A DNA stretch of 64,000 bases from Thiomicrorhabdus immobilis (GTDB lineage Bacteria > Pseudomonadota > Gammaproteobacteria > Thiomicrospirales > Thiomicrospiraceae). The first letter of the stretch is position 1. The number at the start of each line of letters is the position of its first letter. The position numbers and the translations under genes were made by a program. Positions 18,997 through 28,631 of the stretch are shown piece after piece. The stretch covers positions 930,001 to 994,000 of the forward strand of contig NZ_AP024202.1 in the NCBI RefSeq assembly GCF_021654855.1, read 5' to 3'. Below the pieces are notes generated by a model that ran no database searches, was not told the DNA's origin, and was given only the letters and a program-made list of their open reading frames with translations.

Positions 18997-20379
18997 CTAT
19001 TCCGCTTTCATTTCTTTAATGCGAGCTTTAATACTCTCATTGACTGTTTTAAGGTGGGTATTCTTCTCTTTAATTTGAGTAAGCAGCTCGGCAATCTCAG
19101 CACTACTTTGCGTCATATTAATATTTGATAGATCAACGCTGTATCCCGCTTTTTTGGCCGCTTCAAAAGCTCGTTCGGCAGCGGAAAAAGTAGACTCTAT
19201 TGCCTGTTGAGTGCGTTCTGCAGATTCCTGAGCTTGTTTTGAAGTCGCCAAGGCTAAAAGGGTGGCTTCTTGCGCCGTCTGTTTAACTTCTTGAGCAATA
19301 GCTTGAATTGATTGATCGATTTCAATCGCTTCTTCCATGTTCGCTACAGATTCACCTGTTTGTTGAATGAGTTCTAAGTCTTCATCGGCTAGGTCTTCAG
19401 CAATACTGTCGATATCATCATGATTGATCTCTCCAGTGGTCTCCGCTGTCAAATCGTTGATTGACTCATCTTCTGAAATCCCTGATTCAGGCATATCTGA
19501 AAAATCATCCAAGTCTATCTCTTCATTGATTTCGCTGTCATCAATATTGACTTCATCTGAAGCAGAAAGCGCATCCAGGTCGATATCTTCGATAGCGTCA
19601 ATGTCTTCAAGATTCTCTAGACTTGGTTCATCGCTGCTGTTTTCTGAATCCAAACTGGTATCTGCCGAATCGTTTTCAGAGATATCATCTAGATCGATGT
19701 CATCCAAGTCAACGTCATCTATTCCGTCATCCATTGTGTCCATTGTAATATCATCAATGTCTATATCGGTATCATCAATAGCATCAGCCGATGTAGAGCT
19801 TTCTTCAGTGTCGTCACTCAATGCGTCTAGGTCGATATCTTCCAAATCTTCTAAACCGTCTAAGTCATCGATGTCGAGGGCTGATAAATCATCGATATCC
19901 ATAGCATCTTCTTCCGAAGATACTTCAGCCTCGTCAGGTATTTCAATATCATCCATACCTTCAAGCATTTTTTCTAAATCTTCAATATCCGTGTTTGAGT
20001 CATCTTTGGCTTCAGAATGCATATCAGGGTCTTTAATCTCGACTTCGGCTTCGACTTCAGTGTTGGCTTCAGCCATGAATGCGTCGATGTCATCAAGTTC
20101 ATCCATATCATCCAGGTCAATACCCTCTAAATCCATGTCATTCAAGTCGTCAGTTTCAGCGGTATCACTGCTGTCGCTGGTTGGCGTTGATTCAATGTCT
20201 TGGGTCTCAATCTCATTGTCATCGTCGCTAGGTAAGTCTTCCAACGCGCTTAATAGCGCATCTGCATCCAGGTCTTCCAAGTCATCTAAAGAGCTACTGG
20301 TGTCATCATTTAAATCGCCCATCATAGACAACATTTCTTGGGTGGCTTTGTCATCTTTTTCTAAATCAATCTCTGACAT
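18997..20379 (-). CDS. unknown, extremely acidic Asp/Ser/Ile-rich protein with C-terminal coiled coil
   Basis: 460 residues, family not recognised. Residues 1-330 consist of degenerate acidic motifs such as DLEDLDADAL, DIDDLSALDI and DLDDIDLDDI, with almost no basic residues, so the region is strongly negative and probably disordered or calcium/protein binding. Residues 340-460 are helical with a segment LLALATSKQAQESAERTQQA resembling one in the adjacent membrane protein, and end in a basic coiled coil. It is first of a two-gene minus-strand unit. The Ser-rich antisense frame on the other strand is a by-product of the Asp/Glu codon pattern. Confidence 0.8.
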   Translation of the reverse strand: MSEIDLEKDDKATQEMLSMMGDLNDDTSSSLDDLEDLDADALLSALEDLPSDDDNEIETQDIESTPTSDSSDTAETDDLNDMDLEGIDLDDMDELDDIDAFMAEANTEVEAEVEIKDPDMHSEAKDDSNTDIEDLEKMLEGMDDIEIPDEAEVSSEEDAMDIDDLSALDIDDLDGLEDLEDIDLDALSDDTEESSTSADAIDDTDIDIDDITMDTMDDGIDDVDLDDIDLDDISENDSADTSLDSENSSDEPSLENLEDIDAIEDIDLDALSASDEVNIDDSEINEEIDLDDFSDMPESGISEDESINDLTAETTGEINHDDIDSIAEDLADEDLELIQQTGESVANMEEAIEIDQSIQAIAQEVKQTAQEATLLALATSKQAQESAERTQQAIESTFSAAERAFEAAKKAGYSVDLSNINMTQSSAEIAELLTQIKEKNTHLKTVNESIKARIKEMKAE

Positions 20380-20500
20380 GGCTACTATTCCTATCCGCTA
20401 AAGAGTGTTCAAAATTGAGGTATTGAAGCTTATTGTTTGTATAAAATATAGTAACTTTAAGCATATAACATGCCATTTTGCCCGAGATATTCAAGTTTAT

Positions 20501-21157
20501 TTAAAAGTCAGCAGGGCAATCAAATGTTAGTGATTGGTTGGTGATAGGGTGTATAAAACTTAAGAATTTAGCGTGCAACATCAATCGATTGGATTGGCGT
20601 AAACTATCGGAATCCGCATAAAGGTTGTCTCCTAAAATAGGGTGGCCAAGTGATTTCATATGTAATCTGAGTTGATGCGAACGACCGGTGACGGGCGAGA
20701 GTTCTACTAAAAAAGAATCCACGTATTGTTCAAGCACTTTCCAATGCGTTAAAGCGCCTTTACCTTGTTTGAAGTCAATCATTTGTAACGGTCGACGTTC
20801 CCAGTCGCAACGCATAGGCAAGTTTATATAACCGCTTTCAAGGCTAGGTTTACCGGCACAGACCGCATAGTAACGCTTCTTGGTTTGGCGCTCCTGGAAT
20901 TGGCGGCTAAGGTGGCGGTGGACTTCAGCAGAACGTGCGACGACCATTAAGCCAGAGGTGTCCATGTCCAGACGGTGCACGATTTTTGCATCGGGAAAAT
21001 CGGTCATTAGATGGGATAGCAAACATTCTTGTTTGTCAGGGCCGCGGCCAGGTACGGAAAGTAGCCCGCTGGGTTTATTGGCCACAATTAAATGTGCGTC
21101 CGCGTAGATAATCCAGTTGGAATCAAATTGAAATTGGGTCATGGGCAAAGGATGCAT
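20501..21157 (-). CDS. rluA: RluA-family pseudouridine synthase
   Basis: 218 residues, no S4 domain, the size and architecture of RluA, which modifies 23S rRNA U746 and U32 of some tRNAs. The catalytic motif HRLDMDTSGLMVVAR contains the active aspartate; VTGRSHQLRLHMKSLGHPILGD is the conserved C-terminal element. The first ATG is used; a second five codons on is equally possible because neither has a clear ribosome site. It is divergent from the phosphatase gene. RluA versus another short member is judged by length and motifs, so the exact target RNA is uncertain. Confidence 0.85.
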   Translation of the reverse strand: MHPLPMTQFQFDSNWIIYADAHLIVANKPSGLLSVPGRGPDKQECLLSHLMTDFPDAKIVHRLDMDTSGLMVVARSAEVHRHLSRQFQERQTKKRYYAVCAGKPSLESGYINLPMRCDWERRPLQMIDFKQGKGALTHWKVLEQYVDSFLVELSPVTGRSHQLRLHMKSLGHPILGDNLYADSDSLRQSNRLMLHAKFLSFIHPITNQSLTFDCPADF

Positions 21158-21233
21158 TTTTTGTGGAGGCCTTGTAAACTAATGGGCCTATTTTAAACGA
21201 ATGTTGATATTAAAAAGTAAAGGTTTAAGTTCA

Positions 21234-21716
21234 ATGAATAAAGTTTCTGTACTGTTTGTTTGTCTTGGCAATATTTGCCGTTCTCCAACTGCACATGCGG
21301 TGTTTAGAAAAATGGTACAAGACCAAGGTTTGCAAGATTTGATTGCTATCGATTCGGCAGGCACAGCGGCTTATCATATTGGCAAACATCCTGATACACG
21401 TTCGATGCAGACGGCACGTAATCGTGGTATTGAGATGTTGGATTTAAGGGCACGTAAGGTCGATTTTGGCGATTTTTATGAATATGATTATATTCTGGCG
21501 ATGGATGAAGAGAATTATCACAACTTGCTCGATTTAGCCCTGCCAGAACATAAAGAGAAAATTCAGATGTTTTTGGACTATACCAATGATTATGAAGAGT
21601 CGGAGGTGCCAGATCCTTATTATGGCGGGGCTCAAGGTTTTGAGCATGTGTTTGATTTGGTGGAGTCAGCTTCGGAAGGGCTTTTAAACCATATCAAGAT
21701 AACCCACTTGAGTTAA
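21234..21716 (+). CDS. low-molecular-weight protein tyrosine phosphatase
   Basis: 160 residues with the P-loop VCLGNICRSPTA (CX5R, nucleophilic Cys near residue 10) at the very N-terminus and the general-acid motif DPYYGGAQGF near residue 127. This is the compact LMW-PTP fold, acting on phosphotyrosine proteins or arsenate-like small substrates. An upstream ATG at 21201 would add eleven unrelated residues; the later ATG fits the family start and has AAAGG about ten bases before it. No tyrosine kinase or capsule gene is nearby, so the substrate is unknown. Confidence 0.92.
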   Translation: MNKVSVLFVCLGNICRSPTAHAVFRKMVQDQGLQDLIAIDSAGTAAYHIGKHPDTRSMQTARNRGIEMLDLRARKVDFGDFYEYDYILAMDEENYHNLLDLALPEHKEKIQMFLDYTNDYEESEVPDPYYGGAQGFEHVFDLVESASEGLLNHIKITHLS

Positions 21717-21751
21717 AGGGTTAACTGAAGGTCAATCTCAATTCCATCCAT

Positions 21752-21778
21752 AAAAAAAGCACCTTTCGGTGCTTTTTT
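21752..21778. terminator. bidirectional terminator between phosphatase and rne
   Basis: AAAAAAAGCACC, loop TTTC, GGTGCTTTTTT; usable from both converging genes. Confidence 0.92.
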
Positions 21779-21797
21779 GTTTTAGAGCGTATCAAGG

Positions 21798-24500
21798 TTA
21801 ATCTTGAGTCGACTCTGATGGCGTATTGGAAGACTTGGAACTAGATTTTCTTCTAGCACCTTGTGGACGAGGACGGCGTGAACGTCTTCTTGGTCTAGGT
21901 TTCTCTTCATTATCCGTATTTTCTGCTGTGGCAGTCTCTTCGTTGCTTTCAACAACCGTTTCAGTTGGGCTGTTTTCAGTAACGCCTTCAGAAACACCTT
22001 CAGAAACACCTTCTGAGGTAGCGGTTTCGCTTTCAATATTTTGCTCGCTTGCCGCGGTCGGCGCAACCTCTTGAACGGCTACTTCAACCACGGTTTCAGA
22101 GATTGTTTCTTGGGCAACAACGGCTTCAACTTCACTCTGTTGAGTTTCGGCCACAGTCACTTCTGTTGACGACTCTGCTTGAGGTGCGTTTTCAATCACA
22201 GGTTGCGACGGAGTAACCACTTCATTGCCTTCTGGCGTTGTTGATGCCGTGACCGAATCAGAAGCGACTTCCGTTGCTTGCACAGTTCCAGGAGCCGGTG
22301 ATTCGATTGACATCTCTTCAGCACCCGCTGGAGCACGTCTACGGCTGTTGTAGCTGCGGCTATTGTAACGACTACGGCGTTGACCCGCATTGCGGCGGCC
22401 TTTGGTTTCTTTCTCTTGATTTGCAGATGCTTCAGGAGTTGTTGATTCCGCTTGCTTGTCTGCATTTTGCTCAAGATTCTGTTCGTTATTCAAAGCCACA
22501 TTGGTTTGCGCTTCTTCATTAACATTTGCAGTTTCATCACGATCACGACGATTACGGTTGTTACGTCTTGGCTTACGTGTTTTCTCTTGAGGTTGCGTAT
22601 TTGGCTGGTTAGCTGATTCGGCCTCTGGAGCACGGTTGTTACGGTTCTCATTACGAGAGTCGTCGTTACGGTTACGGTTTCTTCCGCGAGCATTACGGTT
22701 GTCGTTACGCGCTTCACCATTACGTCCTTCGTTGTTACGGCGACGATTATTGTTGTTGCGGTTACGGTTGTTGCTACGAGCGCGAGGTTTTACCTCTTCT
22801 TCCGGTTCTGTTTTACCAAATAAAGAGTTCCAAACACGTGCAAACAACCCAGGCTTTTGCTCACCACTCGGTTGAGCGGCAGGAGTTGATGCCGGAGGAG
22901 GGGCTGTTGGCTGAAGATTTTGTACAGCAGGCTCTTCTTTTGGCGCAATTTTAGCAGGTTCGGCATTTTGCTCCATTTCTGGAGTCATGACTTCTTTGAT
23001 CTCATAACTAGCGCTTTGAGGAGCTTCTTCACCGATACGGGTACGTTCCATAATGTACTGCGGGGTTTCTAAATGTTCATTTGGAACAATTAAAATGTGC
23101 AGGTTATGACGGTCTTCAATTTTAATGAGCTGATTACGTTTCTCATTCAACAGGAAGGTCGCGACATCTACCGGTAGTTGCACCGTTACACGGCGCGTAT
23201 TCTCTTTCATGCTCTCTTCTTCAAGAAGGCGTAGCAGAGATAGGCCTAAAGATTCAACACCTCGAATAACCCCTACACCGTGACAGCGTGGGCATACGAT
23301 TTGAGTGGATTCTTCAATTGAAGGGCGAAGTCGTTGACGAGACATCTCTAAAAGACCAAAACGTGAAATCTTGCCGATTTGAACTCGAGCGCGATCAGTT
23401 TTAACCGCGTCACGAATTTTGTTTTCGACTTCACGCTGGTGACGGTTTGAATGCATATCGATGAAGTCGATAACCACTAAGCCGCCTAAGTCACGTAAGC
23501 GCAGTTGACGTGCAATCTCACATGCAGCTTCCATGTTGGTGTTGAAAGCGGTATCTTCAATATCGGAACCTTTGGTGGCGCGACTTGAGTTGATGTCGAT
23601 TGCAGTTAACGCTTCAGTGATATCAATGACGATTGAACCGCCGGAAGGCAGGGTCACTTCACGCTGATAGGCCGATTCGATTTGTGATTCGATTTGGAAA
23701 CGGGTAAACAGCGGAATGGTATCTTGATACGGTTTTACCTTGTAAACCTGTTGTGGCATAACATGTTGGATGAACTCGCGTGCCTTATGGTAAACCTCCA
23801 TATTATCGATGATGATTTCACCGATATCTTGACGAAGGTAATCACGAATCGCCAGGATAACTATGTCCGATTCTTGGTGGATTAAGAAAGGTGCTTCCTT
23901 TTCTTTGGAAGCGGCTTGAATCGCATCCCAAAGCTGGATGAGGTAGTTAACCCCCCATTGGAGTTCTTCTGTGTTTTTGCCAACACCTGCGGTACGGATA
24001 ATTAAACCCATGCCTTCCGGGGTTTCTAAATCACGTAAAGTATCACGAATATCTGTACGCTCATCACCTTCGATACGGCGAGAGATTCCCCCCGCTTTAG
24101 GGTTGTTTGGCATCATCACAACATAAGGGCCAGCCAGTGTGATTTGGGTGGTTAAAGCCGCACCTTTATTGCCACGTTCTTCTTTTTGAACCTGGACAAT
24201 GACTTCTTGGCCTTCTTTAAGGACATCTTTGATGGTTGGGCGCCCAGAACCAGGCTGTTTTTCAGGAAAGTATTCTTCAGCAACTTCTTTAAAAGGTAGA
24301 AAGCCGTGGCGCTCTGCGCCGTAATCAACAAATGCGGCTTCTAAGCTAGGCTCTATGCGTGTGATTTTACCTTTATAGACGTTGGCTTTTTTCTTTTGGT
24401 GGTGTGGCGTTTCCACATCCAGATCGTAGAGGGTTTGACCGTCTACTAGGGCAATGCGAGTCTCTTCTGCTTGAGTCGCATTAATGAGCATTCTTTTCAT
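21798..24500 (-). CDS. rne: ribonuclease E
   Basis: 900-residue endoribonuclease, core of the RNA degradosome; processes rRNA/tRNA and starts mRNA decay. N-terminal half: S1 domain (residues ~38-120, [19 protein letters not shown]), 5' sensor and DNase I-like catalytic domain ([17 protein letters not shown] with metal-binding aspartates), and Zn-link CPRCHGVG. The C-terminal half is disordered: an arginine/asparagine-rich RNA-binding stretch (about residues 575-720), then Glu/Thr/Val-rich linkers with a short [11 protein letters not shown] repeat and a final basic patch. It is shorter than E. coli RNase E (1061) but has the same plan. Divergent from rluC, as in many gammaproteobacteria, with a long upstream region that may host autoregulation. 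Confidence 0.97.
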   Translation of the reverse strand: MKRMLINATQAEETRIALVDGQTLYDLDVETPHHQKKKANVYKGKITRIEPSLEAAFVDYGAERHGFLPFKEVAEEYFPEKQPGSGRPTIKDVLKEGQEVIVQVQKEERGNKGAALTTQITLAGPYVVMMPNNPKAGGISRRIEGDERTDIRDTLRDLETPEGMGLIIRTAGVGKNTEELQWGVNYLIQLWDAIQAASKEKEAPFLIHQESDIVILAIRDYLRQDIGEIIIDNMEVYHKAREFIQHVMPQQVYKVKPYQDTIPLFTRFQIESQIESAYQREVTLPSGGSIVIDITEALTAIDINSSRATKGSDIEDTAFNTNMEAACEIARQLRLRDLGGLVVIDFIDMHSNRHQREVENKIRDAVKTDRARVQIGKISRFGLLEMSRQRLRPSIEESTQIVCPRCHGVGVIRGVESLGLSLLRLLEEESMKENTRRVTVQLPVDVATFLLNEKRNQLIKIEDRHNLHILIVPNEHLETPQYIMERTRIGEEAPQSASYEIKEVMTPEMEQNAEPAKIAPKEEPAVQNLQPTAPPPASTPAAQPSGEQKPGLFARVWNSLFGKTEPEEEVKPRARSNNRNRNNNNRRRNNEGRNGEARNDNRNARGRNRNRNDDSRNENRNNRAPEAESANQPNTQPQEKTRKPRRNNRNRRDRDETANVNEEAQTNVALNNEQNLEQNADKQAESTTPEASANQEKETKGRRNAGQRRSRYNSRSYNSRRRAPAGAEEMSIESPAPGTVQATEVASDSVTASTTPEGNEVVTPSQPVIENAPQAESSTEVTVAETQQSEVEAVVAQETISETVVEVAVQEVAPTAASEQNIESETATSEGVSEGVSEGVTENSPTETVVESNEETATAENTDNEEKPRPRRRSRRPRPQGARRKSSSKSSNTPSESTQD

Positions 24501-25295
24501 GCTTTTCTCTTTATGGTTAAGCTGGGCAATACATTGTATTACATAGACGAATGCAGACGAGAGCCTTGTTACCAGGCCTGGTGAAAGCTGTTAGGCAGGT
24601 TGTTACTACAAAAAGTTTAAGTAGGGTTAGACGTTTTATGGGCTTCTTTGCCGAGTCTAACAAAGGGTTTTACAATTTATCTTTGTGTGAATGCCGTATT
24701 GCATTGCACTAAATCATCTCTTTTTGTGTAACACTGTTATCGAGCAAAGCGGGGTTTTGTTTTTTGTCTTTATTACCGTTTGCTCTAGCCATCAGGAGTG
24801 TTTTTATTCCTGTTTAACTATACTTTCAGCCTGTTTTTTCTCGTATCGCTTACAAAGTGTCTTATGGCTTTGTAGTTCATGTTCAGTCTTTATGGCTGAA
24901 AGAAGCTAATTAAGGCACTGCACTTGTAAGTGTTGCGGGTACTTCAGTTTAATTGAGATTTTGTCTGCTTAAACTAGGTAGGTACTGGCTGTGTATCGTC
25001 TTATATTTAAGATGTATGGCTCAGAGTTTTTAATCAAGTCAATAGTGGGTTCAATCGAGGTTTACTCTTATAAATCCACTATTGGTTAAAAATTCTTGCA
25101 CTTAATCGTGTGCTACGAGTACATCGCTTATAAAAATAAGCTCGGCAAATATATCACTCATTTTATGGCTATGCAATGACAAGTTTGTTATATGCGGTTA
25201 AACTGTGCGCCAATTAGGTAAAGTTTTAAAATAACAGGCAAAACAGAGACCTACTTCGGGTTTTGATTTTGTTTTATATAGAGTGTTTGTAAAAG
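24501..25295. other. 795-bp rne/rluC divergent intergenic region with long leader structure
   Basis: No protein gene is supported here. It should hold both promoters and the long rne 5' leader that in E. coli mediates RNase E autoregulation. It contains a perfect ACCAGGCCTGGT (24571-24582), 71 bp upstream of the rne start, and a long inverted repeat at 25027-25092: TTTTTAA...CAATAGTGG paired with CCACTATTG...TTAAAAA, a 9-bp stem plus a 7-bp outer stem across an asymmetric bulge. A Cys-rich 72-codon frame (24691-24909) looks like chance. Confidence 0.6.
24571..24582. repeat. iterated palindrome ACCAGGCCTGGT in the rne leader
   Basis: Perfect 12-bp copy in the presumed rne 5' untranslated region. 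Confidence 0.85.
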
Positions 25296-26240
25296 ATGAG
25301 TGCAAAAGTACAGTTAGTAGATGTAGGAACCGAAGATGCTGGTCAGCGCTTAGATAATTTCTTGATGCGCCATTTGCGAAAAGCGCCTAAAACACTCATT
25401 TACCGTATTATTCGCAAGGGTGAAGTACGTGTCAATAAAGGGCGTGCTAAAGCAAATACTCGATTGGAAGCGGGCGATGTGGTGCGTATTCCTCCGGTAA
25501 CGGTGCCGGATAAGGTGGAAATTAATGATTCTGATATCCCTGTCGCTCAACTCAAGCGTATCGAAGAGAGTATTCTTTACGAAGATAATGATTTAATGGT
25601 GGTAAACAAACCTTCTGGCGTAGCGGTTCACGGTGGTGGCGGAATCCAGTGGGGTTTGATTGAAGTTGTCAGGGTGCTAAGACCTTTGGCTAAACGACTG
25701 GAATTGGTTCATCGTATTGACCGGGACACCTCGGGATGCCTGCTGATTGCCAAAAAGGCTTCGGTGTTGAAACATTTGCATGCACAAATTCGAGCGGATC
25801 AGTTTGATAAGCGTTATTTGGCGATTGTTATGGGGCAATGGCCTAAAAACGTGCAAAAAGTCGACTTACCTTTAAGAAAAGACCATCTGCCTGATGGTGG
25901 TTGGCATGTGAATGTGGCCAAAGATGGCAAGCAAGCGATTAGCTATTTTAAAGTGGTTCAGCATTTGAAAGGTGCGGATTTGGTTTCGGTCAAGCTTAAA
26001 ACCGGTAGAACCCATCAGATTAGGGTCCATGCTCTGGCGAATGGTTGTGCTTTGATGGGGGATGATAAGTACGGCGATAGGGAGGTGAATAAAAAATACC
26101 GACCGCTTGGGATGAAACGTTTGGCGTTACATGCACAGTTTTTAGGTTTTACCCATCCTGTGACCGAAGAGAAAATGTTATTCGAAGCGCCTTTGTGGCC
26201 GGATTTTAAAAAGATTATTCAAACGTTAAGTTTGCCTTAG
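25296..26240 (+). CDS. rluC: 23S rRNA pseudouridine synthase RluC
   Basis: 314 residues: N-terminal S4 RNA-binding domain (residues 15-75, RLDNFLMRHLRKAPKTLIYR) followed by the RluA-type catalytic domain with HRIDRDTSGCLLIAKKA (active Asp) and KTGRTHQIRVHALANGCALMGD. It modifies U955/U2504/U2580 of 23S rRNA in E. coli. The location divergent to rne and upstream of a HAD phosphatase is the common gammaproteobacterial arrangement, which supports RluC over RluD. Confidence 0.93.
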   Translation: MSAKVQLVDVGTEDAGQRLDNFLMRHLRKAPKTLIYRIIRKGEVRVNKGRAKANTRLEAGDVVRIPPVTVPDKVEINDSDIPVAQLKRIEESILYEDNDLMVVNKPSGVAVHGGGGIQWGLIEVVRVLRPLAKRLELVHRIDRDTSGCLLIAKKASVLKHLHAQIRADQFDKRYLAIVMGQWPKNVQKVDLPLRKDHLPDGGWHVNVAKDGKQAISYFKVVQHLKGADLVSVKLKTGRTHQIRVHALANGCALMGDDKYGDREVNKKYRPLGMKRLALHAQFLGFTHPVTEEKMLFEAPLWPDFKKIIQTLSLP

Positions 26241-26288
26241 TCTAGTTTGACCTAAGTGATGAAATAGATGGATTTGAGAAGAGATAAT

Positions 26289-26969
26289 ATGCAAGAGATA
26301 AATAAGAGTAGTGCTGCAAGGTATAGGGCCGTGATTTTTGATTGGGATGGTACCCTGATGAATTCTGAGGCACGTATTGTCGATGCGATCCAAACTGCGG
26401 CTAGGGAAACGGGGTTGCCGGTACTTTCATATCATGATTCCAAACAGATTATCGGTTTGAGCCTTGAGAATGCCATCTTGGGTTTGTATCCGGACTTGAA
26501 TCAATCTCAGGTTGTGGCTATGTCAGAGGCGTATACCCAGTGCTTTTTGGAAGAGAGTAATGTGGATATGGTGCCTTTTGATGGTGCCGAGGCTTTGTTG
26601 CTGAATCTCAAACAGCAGGGGCTTAAGTTGGCAATTGCAACAGGTAAAAGTCGTAAAGGTTTGAATGCCGTTTTAGCTGAAACTGGCTTTGGAGTCTATT
26701 TTGATATGACTCGCACACCGGTTGAATCGGCTTCAAAGCCTGATCCTTTGATGCTCACGCAGATTCTAGAGGAATTTGGCTTAAAAGTGTCAGAAGCAGT
26801 GATGATTGGTGATACCACTTTTGATATGGAGATGGCGCAAAATATTGATATGGATCGAGTCGCTTTAAGTCATGGTGTGCATCAAACAGAGGTGCTTCAG
26901 TCTTTTAATCCTAAAGCGACCTTGGATTCATTGAATGAGCTTAATATGTGGTTAATGAACCATATTTAA
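26289..26969 (+). CDS. HAD-superfamily phosphatase (phosphoglycolate phosphatase-like)
   Basis: About 226 residues with all HAD motifs: DWDGTLMNSE (nucleophile and acid Asp), ATGKSRKGL (motif II), Lys of SKPDPLML and MIGDTTFDMEMAQ (motif IV). The cap between motifs I and II is the helical type of subfamily IA. The later ATG is preferred because AGAAGAG precedes it; an upstream ATG (26268) would add seven residues. It follows rluC by 48 bp and is probably co-transcribed. Substrate is not predictable from sequence; 2-phosphoglycolate is one candidate. Confidence 0.85.
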   Translation: MQEINKSSAARYRAVIFDWDGTLMNSEARIVDAIQTAARETGLPVLSYHDSKQIIGLSLENAILGLYPDLNQSQVVAMSEAYTQCFLEESNVDMVPFDGAEALLLNLKQQGLKLAIATGKSRKGLNAVLAETGFGVYFDMTRTPVESASKPDPLMLTQILEEFGLKVSEAVMIGDTTFDMEMAQNIDMDRVALSHGVHQTEVLQSFNPKATLDSLNELNMWLMNHI

Positions 26970-27016
26970 GAATCATATTTAATATAAAGAGAAACGCATT
27001 CAGTTTTGAAAGTCCC

Positions 27017-27040
27017 AAAGCGACCAGGCCTGGTCGCTTT
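27017..27040. terminator. 24-bp palindromic terminator built on ACCAGGCCTGGT
   Basis: Arms AAAGCGACCAGG / CCTGGTCGCTTT, perfectly self-complementary, between the convergent HAD and yceF genes. It is the only hairpin candidate in that gap. Confidence 0.7.
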
Positions 27041-27056
27041 ATTGAATTTGGTCTGT

Positions 27057-27674
27057 TCAGTTGTTTAGGATAGGTAACGCATAACCCATTTCATAAAAAA
27101 TATCGGTTAATGCCATTAAAGGCAAACCGATTAACGCATTGGGGTCGCGGCTTTCTATCTTGTTGAATAGGGTTACGCCCAAATCTTCGGATTTAAAGCT
27201 TCCAGCACAGTTGAACGGTTCTTCAATAGTGAGGTAGTTGTGGATTACGTCATTAGACAGCTCTCTGAAAAACACTTTGGTGGTATCCAGATATTGATAA
27301 TGTTTACCTGAAGAGGTGTTCAATACAACCAGGCCTGTATAAAAGGTAATGGCCTGGTTGCTGAATTGTTTGAGTTGGTTGACGGCGTTTTCGAATGTAT
27401 GCGGCTTGCCAATTGGTTGGTTGTCAAATACGGCACATTGATCCGACGTAATAATAATGTGTGCAGGATACTTCTCTTTAAACACCTCTGCCTTGGCATT
27501 AGCCAGTCTTAACACCATCTCAGCGGGCATTTCATCTTTGAAAGGTGTTTCATCGATGTCTGGCGCATCTTGGATAAAGTTCAAGTGAAGTTTATCGAGT
27601 AAATTTTTCCTAAAAGGAGAGGTTGATCCCAATACAATAGGGGGAAGTCTGTTTATGGTTTGCGCTGTAGTCAT
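27057..27674 (-). CDS. yceF: Maf-like nucleotide pyrophosphatase YceF (m7GTP type)
   Basis: 205 residues of the Maf/HAM1 house-cleaning family: LGSTSPFRKNLLDKL (phosphate-binding loop), SDQCAVFDNQPIGKP (catalytic Asp region), and the C-terminal SRDPNALIGLPL loop. YceF hydrolyses m7GTP and related modified nucleotides. Gene order yceF divergent from yceD-rpmF-plsX is the same as in E. coli, supporting YceF rather than the dTTP-specific YhdE. A near-perfect palindrome copy (27329-27338) encodes the TGLV segment. Confidence 0.9.
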   Translation of the reverse strand: MTTAQTINRLPPIVLGSTSPFRKNLLDKLHLNFIQDAPDIDETPFKDEMPAEMVLRLANAKAEVFKEKYPAHIIITSDQCAVFDNQPIGKPHTFENAVNQLKQFSNQAITFYTGLVVLNTSSGKHYQYLDTTKVFFRELSNDVIHNYLTIEEPFNCAGSFKSEDLGVTLFNKIESRDPNALIGLPLMALTDIFYEMGYALPILNN

Positions 27675-27841
27675 GGTCCGCTCGATTGTTGGGTGTTGAA
27701 ATGCTTGTAAGGTCTTCGTGTTAACAGATTGTTTTTGTTATAGAAAAATATATTGATATTTTTCTTTTTTGGTTTAAGTCGAGTAACTTGCTTAAGCGTT
27801 TAAAAAATATGCGTTTTTTTAACTTTTTTAATGAGTTTTTT

Positions 27842-27870
27842 TTGACTTCAAGAGGCTATGCGAGTATGAT
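27842..27870 (+). promoter_or_regulatory. sigma-70 promoter immediately before yceD
   Basis: TTGACT and TATGAT with a 17-bp spacer; the -10 ends eight bases before the yceD ATG, so transcription should begin within one to three bases of the start codon. Confidence 0.75.
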
Positions 27871-27878
27871 TCGCGCCT

Positions 27879-28418
27879 ATGTTTAATAAGCTACCTGATT
27901 TAATTGACCCTATTTACTCGGTAAATCATAATAAACGATTTAATGGACGAGTCAACCAAAGCCGCTTAAAACGCGTGGTTGAAGTGGTTAATGAAGCCGA
28001 TCGCGAGGTCGATGTTCAGATAGAGTTTTTCTATGATAAAGTACTCAGGTTTCCTGCCTTTATCATGAAAATACAAACCAGTTTAAATTTGCAATGTCAG
28101 CGTTCTTTGAAAGCATTTGACTTGCCTGTAGACACTGAAGTAAAAGGTGTATTTACAGAAACGCTGGCATTAACACAAGATTTACCAACGGATGTTGAAG
28201 TTTACGAGCTTGATGGTGAAAAAATCTCACTACATGAGTTAGTAGAAGAAGAGTTGTTGTTATGTGTGCCATTGGCACCCGTTGATAACAGCAGTTCTGC
28301 GCCGGATTATGATGGTGCTTCAAATCAAACAAACGTTGCAAATCAGCAGGGGCAAATCAATGACGAGGCGCCCCAAAAGCCGAACCCTTTTGCAGCTTTG
28401 CAAGGGTTAAAAAAATAG
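27879..28418 (+). CDS. yceD: YceD/DUF177 protein (23S rRNA accumulation protein)
   Basis: 179 residues of the DUF177 family, needed for normal 23S rRNA/ribosome accumulation and always next to rpmF. The start aligns with E. coli YceD (LPDLIDPI...). The central LQCQRS keeps only one cysteine of the usual CxxC. The end PQKPNPFAALQGLKK is the conserved C-terminal signature. No Shine-Dalgarno precedes the ATG, and a consensus promoter lies so close that the mRNA would be essentially leaderless. It begins the yceD-rpmF-plsX-fab transcript. Confidence 0.93.
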   Translation: MFNKLPDLIDPIYSVNHNKRFNGRVNQSRLKRVVEVVNEADREVDVQIEFFYDKVLRFPAFIMKIQTSLNLQCQRSLKAFDLPVDTEVKGVFTETLALTQDLPTDVEVYELDGEKISLHELVEEELLLCVPLAPVDNSSSAPDYDGASNQTNVANQQGQINDEAPQKPNPFAALQGLKK

Positions 28419-28448
28419 ATTTAAAGATTATAAACTTAGGAGATTGCC

Positions 28449-28625
28449 ATGGCAGTTCAAAAAAGTCGTAAAACACCTTCAAGACGTGGTATGCGTCGTT
28501 CACATGATGCACTTGGTGCACCAACTCTAACTGTAGATGAAACTACAGGTGAAGTACACCGTCGTCACCACGTAACGGCTGATGGTTACTATAAAGGTAA
28601 AAAAGTAGTTCAAGATAAGGCGTAA
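28449..28625 (+). CDS. rpmF: 50S ribosomal protein L32
   Basis: 58 codons: begins [20 protein letters not shown] and continues with [15 protein letters not shown], the typical bacterial L32 sequence of the non-zinc form (no CxxC). AGGAG lies just upstream of the ATG. It sits between yceD and plsX in the conserved ribosome/fatty-acid operon. Confidence 0.97.
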   Translation: MAVQKSRKTPSRRGMRRSHDALGAPTLTVDETTGEVHRRHHVTADGYYKGKKVVQDKA

Positions 28626-28631
28626 TTTATC

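Noticed and set aside
19424-20401. 325-codon Ser-rich frame on the plus strand
   Set aside because: It is the exact antisense of the Asp/Glu-rich gene (GAT/GAA codons read as ATC/TTC/TCA-type), has no family features and no ribosome site.
24691-24909. 72-codon Cys-rich frame in the rne/rluC gap
   Set aside because: Odd composition, no ribosome site, and it lies in the presumed rne leader; treated as chance.
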